Origin: Bacteroidota bacterium
Lineage (GTDB): Bacteria > Bacteroidota > Ignavibacteria > Tepidaquicellales > Tepidaquicellaceae
Direction of reading: 5' to 3'
Assembly (NCBI GenBank): GCA_018266845.1
Contig: JAFDZO010000004.1
Coordinates: forward strand, 116,715 to 180,714
Length of the DNA: 64,000 nt
Shown: positions 29,293-37,633 of the stretch, in pieces
Layout: each line of letters begins with the position of its first letter
Numbering within the stretch: position 1 is the first letter of the stretch
Position numbers and translations under genes: made by a program
The notes under the pieces: model-generated
Database searches by the model: none
What the model was told of the DNA's origin: nothing
What the model saw: the letters and a program-made list of their open reading frames with translations, nothing else

Positions 29293-29771
29293 CAACAAAA
29301 AAAGCCCTAAAATAGCAATATTTTAGGGCTTTTTCATTTACAATAAATTTTGGGGGCTAAATTGCTGATTTTTTATATAGCGAAACTTACGCCCCCTCGT
29401 AAGTTTTGAGATAAATTGTTGTTTTTACAGTTTTGATTGTTTTGCTTTGAAATCGTAATTATATAAATAACAAGTGTTTATGACTGATATACGTTCCCAC
29501 ACTGGAGAGGCTATCTGAAAAGTCGTTTTTGGTTCTCCGTCCCAAACTTTGTTTGGGACGGCAATAAACTCGTAACATCATATTTTGGATGTTTGTAGAG
29601 ACGCAATGTATTGCGTCTCTACCCTAAGAGGCAGGGCTGTTAAGTTCTATATTACTTCGTCCCAAACCCCTGTTTGGGAATGTTTACAAGTTTATTGCCA
29701 CCCTAAACGGGGTTTGGGACGGAGTAACATAGAAATAGAAATATTTTAGGGCTTTTTTATTTTACAGAGAA
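29293..29771. repeat. Cluster of palindromes downstream of tRNA-Lys
   Basis: This 479-bp gap has no gene but at least five hairpins after the terminator. AAACTTACG/CGTAAGTTT at 29383-29406; CGTCCCAAAC-TTT-GTTTGGGACG at 29538-29560; a 28-nt palindrome with 13-bp arms GTAGAGACGCAAT/ATTGCGTCTCTAC at 29595-29622; TCCCAAAC/GTTTGGGA at 29660-29679; and CCCTAAAC/GGTTTGGG-type arms at 29700-29722. The segment 29536-29570 is also a near inverted copy of 29689-29723. The terminator right arm reappears at the end, suggesting that the block was inserted or duplicated. Confidence 0.75.
29299..29336 (+). terminator. Rho-independent terminator after tRNA-Lys
   Basis: AGCCCTAAAATA and TATTTTAGGGCT form a 12-bp stem with a 4-nt loop, followed by TTTTT. 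The right arm is repeated at about 29739-29758. Confidence 0.9.
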
Positions 29772-30101
29772 TTATTGAATAACTACACCCGTAACGTCTG
29801 CTGTGACATTGGATACGTTCGCATATGCGCCATATGCATCTCCCGATGTAACAACGGTTAATGTAACATTTGCTCCATTTGGAATACCGTACACTATAAA
29901 TTCACCTTTTTCATTTGTTGTTACAGTTCCCAGATTGTCCTGATCAGCTTCTACGGCAATGGAAACAGGCTGCATGGTTAATGCGGCATCAACTGTTCCG
30001 CTTATCGAATGATAAGAATTTGCAGATGCATAATTAATAATTAATGAGGAAATAAAAAAAATAACTAACAGCAAAATTTTAAATTTAAATAAGATTTTCA
30101 T
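29772..30101 (-). CDS. Small exported protein with carboxypeptidase-regulatory-like domain
   Basis: A 109-aa protein. Residues 1-27 form a signal peptide (LLLVIFFISSLIINYASA). The rest resembles one carboxypeptidase regulatory-like (CarboxypepD_reg) beta-sandwich: HSISGTVDAALTMQPVSIAVEA, then LGTVTTNEKGEFIVYGIPNGANVTLTV. Such domains occur at the N-terminus of TonB-dependent receptors and surface proteins; here the domain stands alone, so it may be a small periplasmic or surface adaptor or the remnant of a larger protein. It shares its strand with the A1 gene upstream, with a 67-nt gap. Confidence 0.7.
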   Translation of the reverse strand: MKILFKFKILLLVIFFISSLIINYASANSYHSISGTVDAALTMQPVSIAVEADQDNLGTVTTNEKGEFIVYGIPNGANVTLTVVTSGDAYGAYANVSNVTADVTGVVIQ

Positions 30102-30168
30102 GCTGAATTATTTTAGATTTAGGAAAATTCAAATAAATAAACAAATATCAAATAATCAAGTCGAAAAA

Positions 30169-31638
30169 TTAAAATTGCACCCCTTTTAATTTTTCCATTT
30201 TCCCCAATAAATAATTTACATGATAAAATCTTCTGCCGTCTCTTGCCTCATCATAAATTTGATCGTCTAATTTTTTCCCTTCTTCTTCACATTTTATTAT
30301 TTCATTAAAATATTTTAAAGCATTAGGGATAAGAACTGCAAACATTTCAGGAATTTCCCTGTCGTTACAAAATTGGCGTATAGTTTGCAGTGAGGAGTAA
30401 GCGCTTTCATATGCTTTGAGTTCAATGTAATTCATAAGATAGTAAAACCGTATATTAATTTTCTCTATTATATCCACCATTTGAACTTTATTAAAGAAAT
30501 TAAGGGAGTCTTCATAGTTTCCTTTTTTAAAACTCAAAATTCCATTCCAATAATTTAATTCGTTATCTCTGAATTCTGCCCCTAAGTAGTTTACATATTC
30601 ATCTATGAATTTTTCTACCCACTCATACTTCTGTAAAATTAACGGAGAAGTTAGCAAATCTCTAAAAGAACCGACTGCCAGCCAATCCATTTCTGCATCC
30701 GGGTAAATTTTAAGTTCACAAAATAATTTACCCAGTTCAAAAACTTCCTCATGAAATCCGCGGCTTTTAGGAACGAGCTTTGCCAGAATGATTTGTATGC
30801 ATCTTGTTATGATTTGAAGCTTGTCATCATTACCAGTAAACGGAGTAGTAAGAAAAACTTCTTTTTTTAAATCCCAATACTGCTCTTCACTTATCTCATT
30901 TTCAGTATAATAATAAAGCAGGTAAAAAATTTTTAGATATGAGTAATATTTATGATTTATGCTTTTTAAATAATCTAAAAATGCCGGGACATCAAATAAC
31001 CTTAAAACTTCATCGTGCAGTTTTTGATTTTTATGCTGAGAGAAAATTTTCTTTTGCATAGAGTATATCAATGCCGTATGAAAAATCTCTTTTAAAAAGA
31101 AAATAGTAGTCATCTCTGATTCGGATTTATAAGTATCAATAAATTCCTGATTTTCGTTTTCCCTAAGATGTGAAAGATTGTGAATATAGCAGGTACTCAT
31201 AGCGTGCAAAGAGGGAAAATGCAGGGGACTTGTTAATAAACCATCGTTATGTTGTTGTAAGCTTTTTTTAATAAATTTGTTTGACAATTCAAATAAATTT
31301 ATTCGCTTCAGCTTGTTAGCTATAAAAATATCAAATTGAAGACCGGAAAAATTTATCTCTTCACACCCTAAAAACTCTCTTAGCAGCCGTCCGAACTCCG
31401 CATACAAATTCTGTATCCGCGTTTCTTTATACTCGTCTGATGGATAAAGCTTCTTGAACATTTTTTCACTTTGAAGCAGCTTTCCGCTGAACTCTGGATG
31501 CTCTTTTTTTACCGCTTCATAAATCTTTAAAATAAGTTCAGATTGATTGAAATAAGGTGAAGAAAGAAAATCGCCGAATCTTTTCAGCTCTTTTTTATCG
31601 AGCTTTTTAAGTATTTCTACTGATTGCAGGGGAAGCAT
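30169..31638 (-). CDS. Uncharacterised helical protein, family member A1
   Basis: A 489-aa soluble protein with no signal peptide or membrane segment. Shared family landmarks: the N-terminal block KKELKRFGDFLSSPYFNQSE, the following MFKKLYPSDEYKETRIQNLYAEFGRLL, the middle YEWVEKFIDEYVNYL, a TPR-like helical pair (GILSFKKGNYEDSLNFFNKV), then RFYYLMNYIELKAYESAYSSL and a short terminal helix NYLLGKMEKL. It is closest to A2 and A4. It is transcribed divergently from a T9SS cargo gene with a 150-bp gap to the likely cargo start. I recall similar hypothetical proteins in other Bacteroidota, but know of no established function; a helical scaffold or regulatory role is an inference. Confidence 0.8.
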   Translation of the reverse strand: MLPLQSVEILKKLDKKELKRFGDFLSSPYFNQSELILKIYEAVKKEHPEFSGKLLQSEKMFKKLYPSDEYKETRIQNLYAEFGRLLREFLGCEEINFSGLQFDIFIANKLKRINLFELSNKFIKKSLQQHNDGLLTSPLHFPSLHAMSTCYIHNLSHLRENENQEFIDTYKSESEMTTIFFLKEIFHTALIYSMQKKIFSQHKNQKLHDEVLRLFDVPAFLDYLKSINHKYYSYLKIFYLLYYYTENEISEEQYWDLKKEVFLTTPFTGNDDKLQIITRCIQIILAKLVPKSRGFHEEVFELGKLFCELKIYPDAEMDWLAVGSFRDLLTSPLILQKYEWVEKFIDEYVNYLGAEFRDNELNYWNGILSFKKGNYEDSLNFFNKVQMVDIIEKINIRFYYLMNYIELKAYESAYSSLQTIRQFCNDREIPEMFAVLIPNALKYFNEIIKCEEEGKKLDDQIYDEARDGRRFYHVNYLLGKMEKLKGVQF

Positions 31639-31722
31639 AAAGGTGAATATTTTTCGAGTAAATTACTTATAAATCAGACAAATATCAATAGGGGCTGGGG
31701 TTTTTCGCCATGAATTTTGCCA

Positions 31723-31762
31723 AATTTCTTTTTGCGTTAAAATATGAGAAAAAGCATTTTTG
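31723..31762 (+). promoter_or_regulatory. Promoter of the FG-GAP cargo operon (shared class)
   Basis: AATTTCTTTTTG (31723-31734), a 20-nt spacer, then CATTTTTG (31755-31762). The same arrangement occurs at 42081-42120 and 50279-50318. Transcription would begin near 31768, which supports translation from the ATG at 31792. Confidence 0.65.
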
Positions 31763-31791
31763 TTAAGTTCTTAAAAAAAAAATTCACCCCT

Positions 31792-34695
31792 ATGAAGGCA
31801 AAACAAATCATCCATTATTTTTGCGCAATTGCATTAATACTATTACTTTCCAAAAGTGCATTTTCGCAGGTAAGTTTTTCAGCAGCAACAAGTTTTTCAA
31901 GCACGGGAAACTCTGCTTATGGTGTAGTCTGCGCAGACTTTAACGGCGACGGAAAAATAGATTACGCTACCGGCAATGTTTTAGCAAACACACTTTCTGT
32001 TTTTGTTAACACCACCACTACGGGAGCTTCCACTCCCACATTTGCCGGACCAACAAATATTACTGCCGGTAATAATTCCTACAGACTTGCTACAGCAGAT
32101 TTTAATAATGACGGCAAACCTGATATTGCCTTCGGGAATAATACAGTCGGTGTAGTAACAGTTGTATTAAATACAACAACTACCGGTTCAAATACAATTA
32201 CTTTTTCTGCCGGTGTCAACTTTACCACCAGCAACTCTCCATATGGCATCACAACCGCAGATATTAATGGCGACGGAAAAATTGATATAGTAGGGACAAG
32301 TTATAGCTTAGGAAAAGCAACAGTTCTTATTAATACTACTACTCCGGGAGCAGCTACACCCACTTTTGCAGCAGCAGTTCTTTTTACAACGGGAAACAAT
32401 CCTCTTGATGTTTGCTGCGCAGATATTAATTTAGACGGTAAGCCGGATATTATAACAGGTAACGGTGGAGCTTCAACATTTTCAGTTTTATTGAATACAA
32501 CTCCAACAGGAAATGCTACACCGACTTTCTCAGCGAAAACAGATTTTGCAGCTGCAAACACTTCTACCACTGTTACATTTGCAGATATAAATTTAGACGG
32601 GAAACCGGATATCATTACAGGAAACTTTATAGCCGGTATTATTGCAGTAAATTTAAATACAACAACTGTTGGCGCAGCTACTCCAACCTTTTCTGCAAAG
32701 ATAGAATTTAGTGCTTCATTCGCGGTTTATTTCTTAAGGATTGCTGACATAAACGGCGACGGCAAACCCGATATTATATCGGGAGCTGATTCAAAAATAT
32801 CTGTTTTTTTGGATACAACTTCTTCCGGCAGCGCTACTCCGAATTTACATACAAGGTTTGATATTAACACATCAACACAAGTGCAAGATCTTGCAATTGC
32901 AGATTTTAATGGTGACGGAAAAAAGGATTTAATTGCCGCAGGTGATGCCGCAACTAATAATGTAGCTGTTTTTATGAACACAATGACTTTGGGAGCAACT
33001 CCGTTTACAAATTCATCCAGAACAGATTTCTCAACTAATGCAGGACCTGCGGGAATAATTCCTATAGATATAAATTCAGACGGACTGCAGGATATAGTAT
33101 GGGGGAATTCAAACGCATCAAATATAACAATAAGATTAAATAATACTACTCCGGGAGCATCAACTCAGTCATTTACGGCGGGTACAGACTTTGCCACACC
33201 GATTCAGCCATTCAGATTGTGTTCGGCAGATTTTAACTTGGACGGCAAAACTGATTTTGCATTTACTACGTTCGGTCAGACTATGAATATAATGCTAAAT
33301 ACAACTACGCCCGGCGCATCAACTCCAACATTGTCATCGAACACAGTTCTTACTGCTTCAAACAGCGGTGTCGCCGGTATTTGTTCAGCTGATTTTAATT
33401 TAGACGGCAAGCCCGACCTTGCATCATCTGTAGGTTCATCAAGTACAATTGCAGTTGCTTTGAATACAACAACTCCGGGAGCATCTACTCCGACTTTTTC
33501 TGCTATTACTGAGTTTGCTTCAGGACTTACTTCATGGGGTATTTGTTCGGCAGACTTCAATGGCGATGGTAAACCTGATATTGCGTGTACAAATCAAAAT
33601 GGTCCATCAATTTCTGTTTATTTTAATACTACAGCTCCGAATGCTTCTGCGCCTTCTTTTACTGCAAAGACAGATTTTACTACTGCGACTTCTCCTAATA
33701 TGATTGTTGCAGTAGATATTAACGGAGACGGCAAACCTGATTTAGCGTGTTCATGTCAAAGCTCAGGCGGATTTGTTTCTGTACTCTTAAATACTACAAC
33801 TACGGGTTCATCAACTCCGAGTTTTTCTGCAAAGACAGATTTTTCTTCAGGAACTAATTGCTATGGAGTTATTAGCGGTGATTTTACCGGAGACGGCAAG
33901 CAGGATTTAGCCAGCGTTAACTTTGGCGCCGCCACACTTTCTGTTTTTCAGAATACTACTACAGCAGGAGCGACAACTCCAACCTTTGCAACAAAAATAG
34001 ATCTGGCAACAGGTTCAAGTCCCCGCGGAATGTGTGTTGCTGATTTTAACAGCGACGGCAAGAAAGATTTAGTATGTTCAAATTTACTTGGCGGGAATTT
34101 CTCGGTTTTTCTTAATACCACACCTATTCCGCTTCCTGTTGAGCTATCATCATTCACGTCAGTTGTAAAAGGAAATGATGTTACTTTAAACTGGAGCACA
34201 GTACAGGAAGAAAATAACAAAGGATTTGAAATTGAGAGAAATTCATTTGGAGAAGGATGGAAAAAGATAGGATACGTGGAAGGAAACGGAACAACAAATC
34301 ACTCACAAAATTATTCATATATAGAAAGAGGACTTACAACGGGTTCATATAATTATCGTCTCAAGCAGATAGATTATAACGGTAATTTTGAGTATCACGA
34401 GCTGACAAGCGAAGTCATCATAGGGGTGCCGAGCAAATTCTCTCTTGCTCAAAATTACCCGAACCCGTTTAATCCCAACACAGTTGTCAGTTTCCAGTTG
34501 CCCGTTGCCGGATTTGTATCGTTGAAAGTTTATGATATAAGCGGCAGAGAAGTCTCATCATTGGTGAATGAAGTGAGAGAAGCAGGGTATTATTCTGTAA
34601 CATTTGATGCGAAAAGCTTATCGAGCGGAACATATTTTTACAAATTAACGGAAGCGGAATTTACACAAACCAAAAAAATGATTTTAATAAAATAA
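31792..34695 (+). CDS. T9SS cargo: FG-GAP/VCBS repeat protein
   Basis: A secreted protein of 967 aa. I start at the ATG at 31792, which gives a clean signal peptide (MKAKQIIHYFCAIALIL ... AFSQ) and lies downstream of the predicted promoter; the frame extends to 31744. About thirteen repeats of roughly 60 aa follow, each with a calcium-loop motif such as DFNGDGKPDI or DINLDGKPDI and ending in LNTTTTGASTPTF, a FG-GAP/VCBS propeller pattern. Residues from about 785 carry the linker LPVELSSFTS and a FN3-like module, then the sorting domain NYPNPFNPNT ... KKMILIK. It is probably a surface adhesin-like protein; the ligand is unknown. The next cargo gene follows after 26 nt. Confidence 0.88.
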   Translation: MKAKQIIHYFCAIALILLLSKSAFSQVSFSAATSFSSTGNSAYGVVCADFNGDGKIDYATGNVLANTLSVFVNTTTTGASTPTFAGPTNITAGNNSYRLATADFNNDGKPDIAFGNNTVGVVTVVLNTTTTGSNTITFSAGVNFTTSNSPYGITTADINGDGKIDIVGTSYSLGKATVLINTTTPGAATPTFAAAVLFTTGNNPLDVCCADINLDGKPDIITGNGGASTFSVLLNTTPTGNATPTFSAKTDFAAANTSTTVTFADINLDGKPDIITGNFIAGIIAVNLNTTTVGAATPTFSAKIEFSASFAVYFLRIADINGDGKPDIISGADSKISVFLDTTSSGSATPNLHTRFDINTSTQVQDLAIADFNGDGKKDLIAAGDAATNNVAVFMNTMTLGATPFTNSSRTDFSTNAGPAGIIPIDINSDGLQDIVWGNSNASNITIRLNNTTPGASTQSFTAGTDFATPIQPFRLCSADFNLDGKTDFAFTTFGQTMNIMLNTTTPGASTPTLSSNTVLTASNSGVAGICSADFNLDGKPDLASSVGSSSTIAVALNTTTPGASTPTFSAITEFASGLTSWGICSADFNGDGKPDIACTNQNGPSISVYFNTTAPNASAPSFTAKTDFTTATSPNMIVAVDINGDGKPDLACSCQSSGGFVSVLLNTTTTGSSTPSFSAKTDFSSGTNCYGVISGDFTGDGKQDLASVNFGAATLSVFQNTTTAGATTPTFATKIDLATGSSPRGMCVADFNSDGKKDLVCSNLLGGNFSVFLNTTPIPLPVELSSFTSVVKGNDVTLNWSTVQEENNKGFEIERNSFGEGWKKIGYVEGNGTTNHSQNYSYIERGLTTGSYNYRLKQIDYNGNFEYHELTSEVIIGVPSKFSLAQNYPNPFNPNTVVSFQLPVAGFVSLKVYDISGREVSSLVNEVREAGYYSVTFDAKSLSSGTYFYKLTEAEFTQTKKMILIK

Positions 34696-34721
34696 TATTA
34701 AAAAAGTTAATAGTTAATATT

Positions 34722-37421
34722 ATGAAAAATTTTTTCACAATTTTGTTATATTCAGCGGCAGTTTTTTTGATGTTCATAAACGAGGCAGCATTGCAGCCTT
34801 CGACCGCAAATCAGGATATGTGGGTAGGCAATAATTCAATACGAACAATAGCTGTTGATGGAGACTACACATACATAGGAGGTGATTTTACTTATATTGG
34901 GTACAATTCAGGAGGAGGTGTAAAAGTTACATCAACATCATATACACCTGACATTAATTTTCCTAAAGTTGCCGGTTTAGTTTATGCAGTTGCTCCGGAT
35001 GGGAACGGCGGATGGTATATAGGAGGCAGTTTCGTTAAAGTTGGAAATTATACCAGAAACCGAATAGCTCACATTAATTCAGACGGGACTGTAGATGCAA
35101 CTTGGAATCCGAATGCAAACAATACGGTCTATTCAATTGTTGTCAGCGGCAGCAATGTTTACGCGGGCGGTAACTTTACTTCAATAGGCGGACTTACGCG
35201 CAATCGCTTGGCAAAACTGAACAATACAAACGGAAGTGCAGATGCCGCCTTTACTTCGAACGCAAATAGTTTTGTCTTTTCAATAGCCATCAGCGGAGCT
35301 GATATTTACGCAGCAGGTAACTTTACTACAATCGGGGGACAATCACGCAATTATTTGGCAAAGCTGAATAGCACGACCGGAACTGTAGATGCAACCTGGA
35401 TACCCAATCCAAATAACTTAATCAATGCAGTTGTTGTTAACGGCAGTGATATTTACACTGTGGGCAGCTTTACTTCAATAGGCGGTTTATCCCGCAACCG
35501 TATCGCAAAGCTGAACAATACAAACGGAAATGCTGATGCAACGTGGAATGCGAATCTTACAGTCGGCGGTGTTAATACAATTACCATTAACGGCACTGAT
35601 GTTTTCGTGGGCGGTTCCTTTACCACAATTGGCGGACAGACACGCAACGGTTTAGCAAAACTAAATATAACAAACGGAAGTTTAGATGCCACCTGGAATC
35701 CTAATGTAGCCGGAGGTGGCGTGAATGCTATTGCCGTAATAGGAACCGATATCTTCGTCGCAGGCTTCTTTACTTCTGTTGGCGGACAGACACGAAATAA
35801 TATTGCAAAGCTGAATAATACTAACGGCAGCGCAGATGCGTCGTGGAGTTTAAATACGGGTGCAATTGTCAATGCAATTGCAGTCAACGGCACCGATATT
35901 TACGTAGGCGGTAATTTCTCATCTACAGGAGGGCGGATACGCAATTACATTGCGAAGTTGAATAATTTAACCGGACAGCTGGATACAACCTGGAATCCGA
36001 ATGCAAACAGTTCTGTATATTCAATCGTAGTAAACGGAACTGATATTTATGTTAGCGGAGGCTTTACTACAATTGGCGGACAGACGCGCAATTATGCTGC
36101 AAAGCTGAATAATACAAACGGTAATGCTGATGCAGTCTGGAATCCGAATTCGAGCGCTAATATCGCAACGATTGCTATCAGCGGCAGTGATATTTATCTT
36201 GGAGGTTCTTACGCCACAATCGGCGGACAGACACGAAACGGTTTGGCAAAAGTGAACAACACTAACGGAAGTGTAGATCTGGCATGGAATCCCAATATAA
36301 CCGGTACAGGTGTCTTTTCAATTGCAATAAGCGGCACAAGTATTTATGCAGGAGGTTTTTTTACCTCAATTGGCGGACAGACACGCAATAATATTGCAAA
36401 GCTAAACAATACAAACGGAAATGCTGATGCAACATGGAATCCGAACGCAGATAATATTGTCAATTCCATTGCTATCAGCGGCAGTGATATCTATGCAGGA
36501 GGTAGTTTCATTACGATTGGCGGTCAGTCACGCAACCGTATAGCAAAACTAAACAGCACAAATGGAAATGCAGATCCAACGTGGAATGCCAATTCGGACG
36601 GTGTTATCAATGTAATTACAATCAATGGAAGTAATTTATATGTTGGCGGCAGCTTCTCTACAATAGGCGGTCTTGCACGCAATTCCATAGTAAGTCTGAA
36701 CAATACAAATGGAAATGCAGATGCAGCCTGGGACCCTAATGCAAATGGATTGGTATCAGCAATTACCGTTAGCGCCGGCGATGTTTATGCAGGAGGTTCC
36801 TTTACAACTATGGGAGGAAATTCTCAGGGATATTTTGCATTATTTACAACAAGAAATCTTCCTGTTGAGCTATCGTCATTCACATCAGTTGTAAAAGGAA
36901 ACGATGTTACTTTTAACTGGAGCACTGTGCAGGAAGAAAACAACAAAGGATTTGAAATAGAAAGAAATTCGTTTGGAGAAGGATGGAAAAAGATTGGATA
37001 TGTGGAAGGAAGAGGCACAACAAATCAAACACAAAATTATTCATTTATAGAAAGAGGACTTACAACGGGTTCATATAATTATCGTCTAAAGCAGATAGAT
37101 TATAACGGTAATTTTGAGTATCACGAGCTGACAAGCGAAGTCATCATAGGGGTGCCGAGCAAATTCTCTCTTGCTCAAAATTACCCGAACCCGTTTAATC
37201 CCGCAACAGTTATCAGTTATCAGCTGCCCGTTGCCGGATTTGTATCATTGAAAGTATATGATATAAGCGGAAGGGAAGTTTCTTCATTGGTAAATGAAGT
37301 GAAAGATGCAGGATATTATAGCGTAACATTTGACGCAAAGAATTTATCAAGCGGAACGTATTTTTATAAACTGACGACGGACAAATTTTCTGATGTAAAG
37401 AAGATGGTGGTAGTAAAATAG
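34722..37421 (+). CDS. T9SS cargo: delta-60-type propeller, 14 repeats
   Basis: A secreted protein of 899 aa. Signal peptide at residues 1-24. I count fourteen repeats of about 46-49 aa with the core GSDIYAGGSFTTIGGQTRNRIAKLNNTNG and the tail ADATWNPNAN; the pattern resembles delta-60 repeats, and fourteen units would suit two seven-bladed propellers. The C-terminus has the LPVELSSFTS module and the T9SS sorting domain (NYPNPFNPAT ... KKMVVVK). About 170 nt of this module are nearly identical in DNA to the gene upstream. Only 26 nt separate the two, so they are probably one operon. A paralog with the same repeat number lies at 42160. Confidence 0.88.
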   Translation: MKNFFTILLYSAAVFLMFINEAALQPSTANQDMWVGNNSIRTIAVDGDYTYIGGDFTYIGYNSGGGVKVTSTSYTPDINFPKVAGLVYAVAPDGNGGWYIGGSFVKVGNYTRNRIAHINSDGTVDATWNPNANNTVYSIVVSGSNVYAGGNFTSIGGLTRNRLAKLNNTNGSADAAFTSNANSFVFSIAISGADIYAAGNFTTIGGQSRNYLAKLNSTTGTVDATWIPNPNNLINAVVVNGSDIYTVGSFTSIGGLSRNRIAKLNNTNGNADATWNANLTVGGVNTITINGTDVFVGGSFTTIGGQTRNGLAKLNITNGSLDATWNPNVAGGGVNAIAVIGTDIFVAGFFTSVGGQTRNNIAKLNNTNGSADASWSLNTGAIVNAIAVNGTDIYVGGNFSSTGGRIRNYIAKLNNLTGQLDTTWNPNANSSVYSIVVNGTDIYVSGGFTTIGGQTRNYAAKLNNTNGNADAVWNPNSSANIATIAISGSDIYLGGSYATIGGQTRNGLAKVNNTNGSVDLAWNPNITGTGVFSIAISGTSIYAGGFFTSIGGQTRNNIAKLNNTNGNADATWNPNADNIVNSIAISGSDIYAGGSFITIGGQSRNRIAKLNSTNGNADPTWNANSDGVINVITINGSNLYVGGSFSTIGGLARNSIVSLNNTNGNADAAWDPNANGLVSAITVSAGDVYAGGSFTTMGGNSQGYFALFTTRNLPVELSSFTSVVKGNDVTFNWSTVQEENNKGFEIERNSFGEGWKKIGYVEGRGTTNQTQNYSFIERGLTTGSYNYRLKQIDYNGNFEYHELTSEVIIGVPSKFSLAQNYPNPFNPATVISYQLPVAGFVSLKVYDISGREVSSLVNEVKDAGYYSVTFDAKNLSSGTYFYKLTTDKFSDVKKMVVVK

Positions 37422-37443
37422 AATTCCGTAAAATTAAAATTTA

Positions 37444-37480
37444 AAAGCCGATATTTTTTGTTTAAGATATCGGCTTTCTT
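37444..37480 (+). terminator. Rho-independent terminator of the two-cargo operon
   Basis: AAAGCCGATAT (37444-37454) pairs with ATATCGGCTTT (37467-37477) and is followed by a short T-rich tract. Confidence 0.75.
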
Positions 37481-37633
37481 ATTTTTATGACAAGTTTAAA
37501 AAAAATGTGAATTGAATACCACATCTAAAAGCAATAATTTACATCAGGCTTTGGGATTTAAATATAACAAGCGCGCTCGGCACACCCCTTTGCGTAAGCA
37601 CGCAATTCTCTAAAATCTCTTCAATAATATAAC

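Noticed and set aside
29595..29622. Palindromic 28-nt unit as a possible CRISPR repeat
   Set aside because: Only one copy, no regularly spaced spacers and no cas genes in the window.
31744..31791. Upstream start of the FG-GAP cargo gene
   Set aside because: It lies within the predicted promoter and would put a basic 16-residue extension before the signal peptide.
32301..32615. Long antisense ORFs inside the repeat-rich cargo genes (also near 35453-35893 and 42573-42944)
   Set aside because: They mirror the repeats of the sense gene, have no export signal or known fold, and sit antisense to clear coding sequence.
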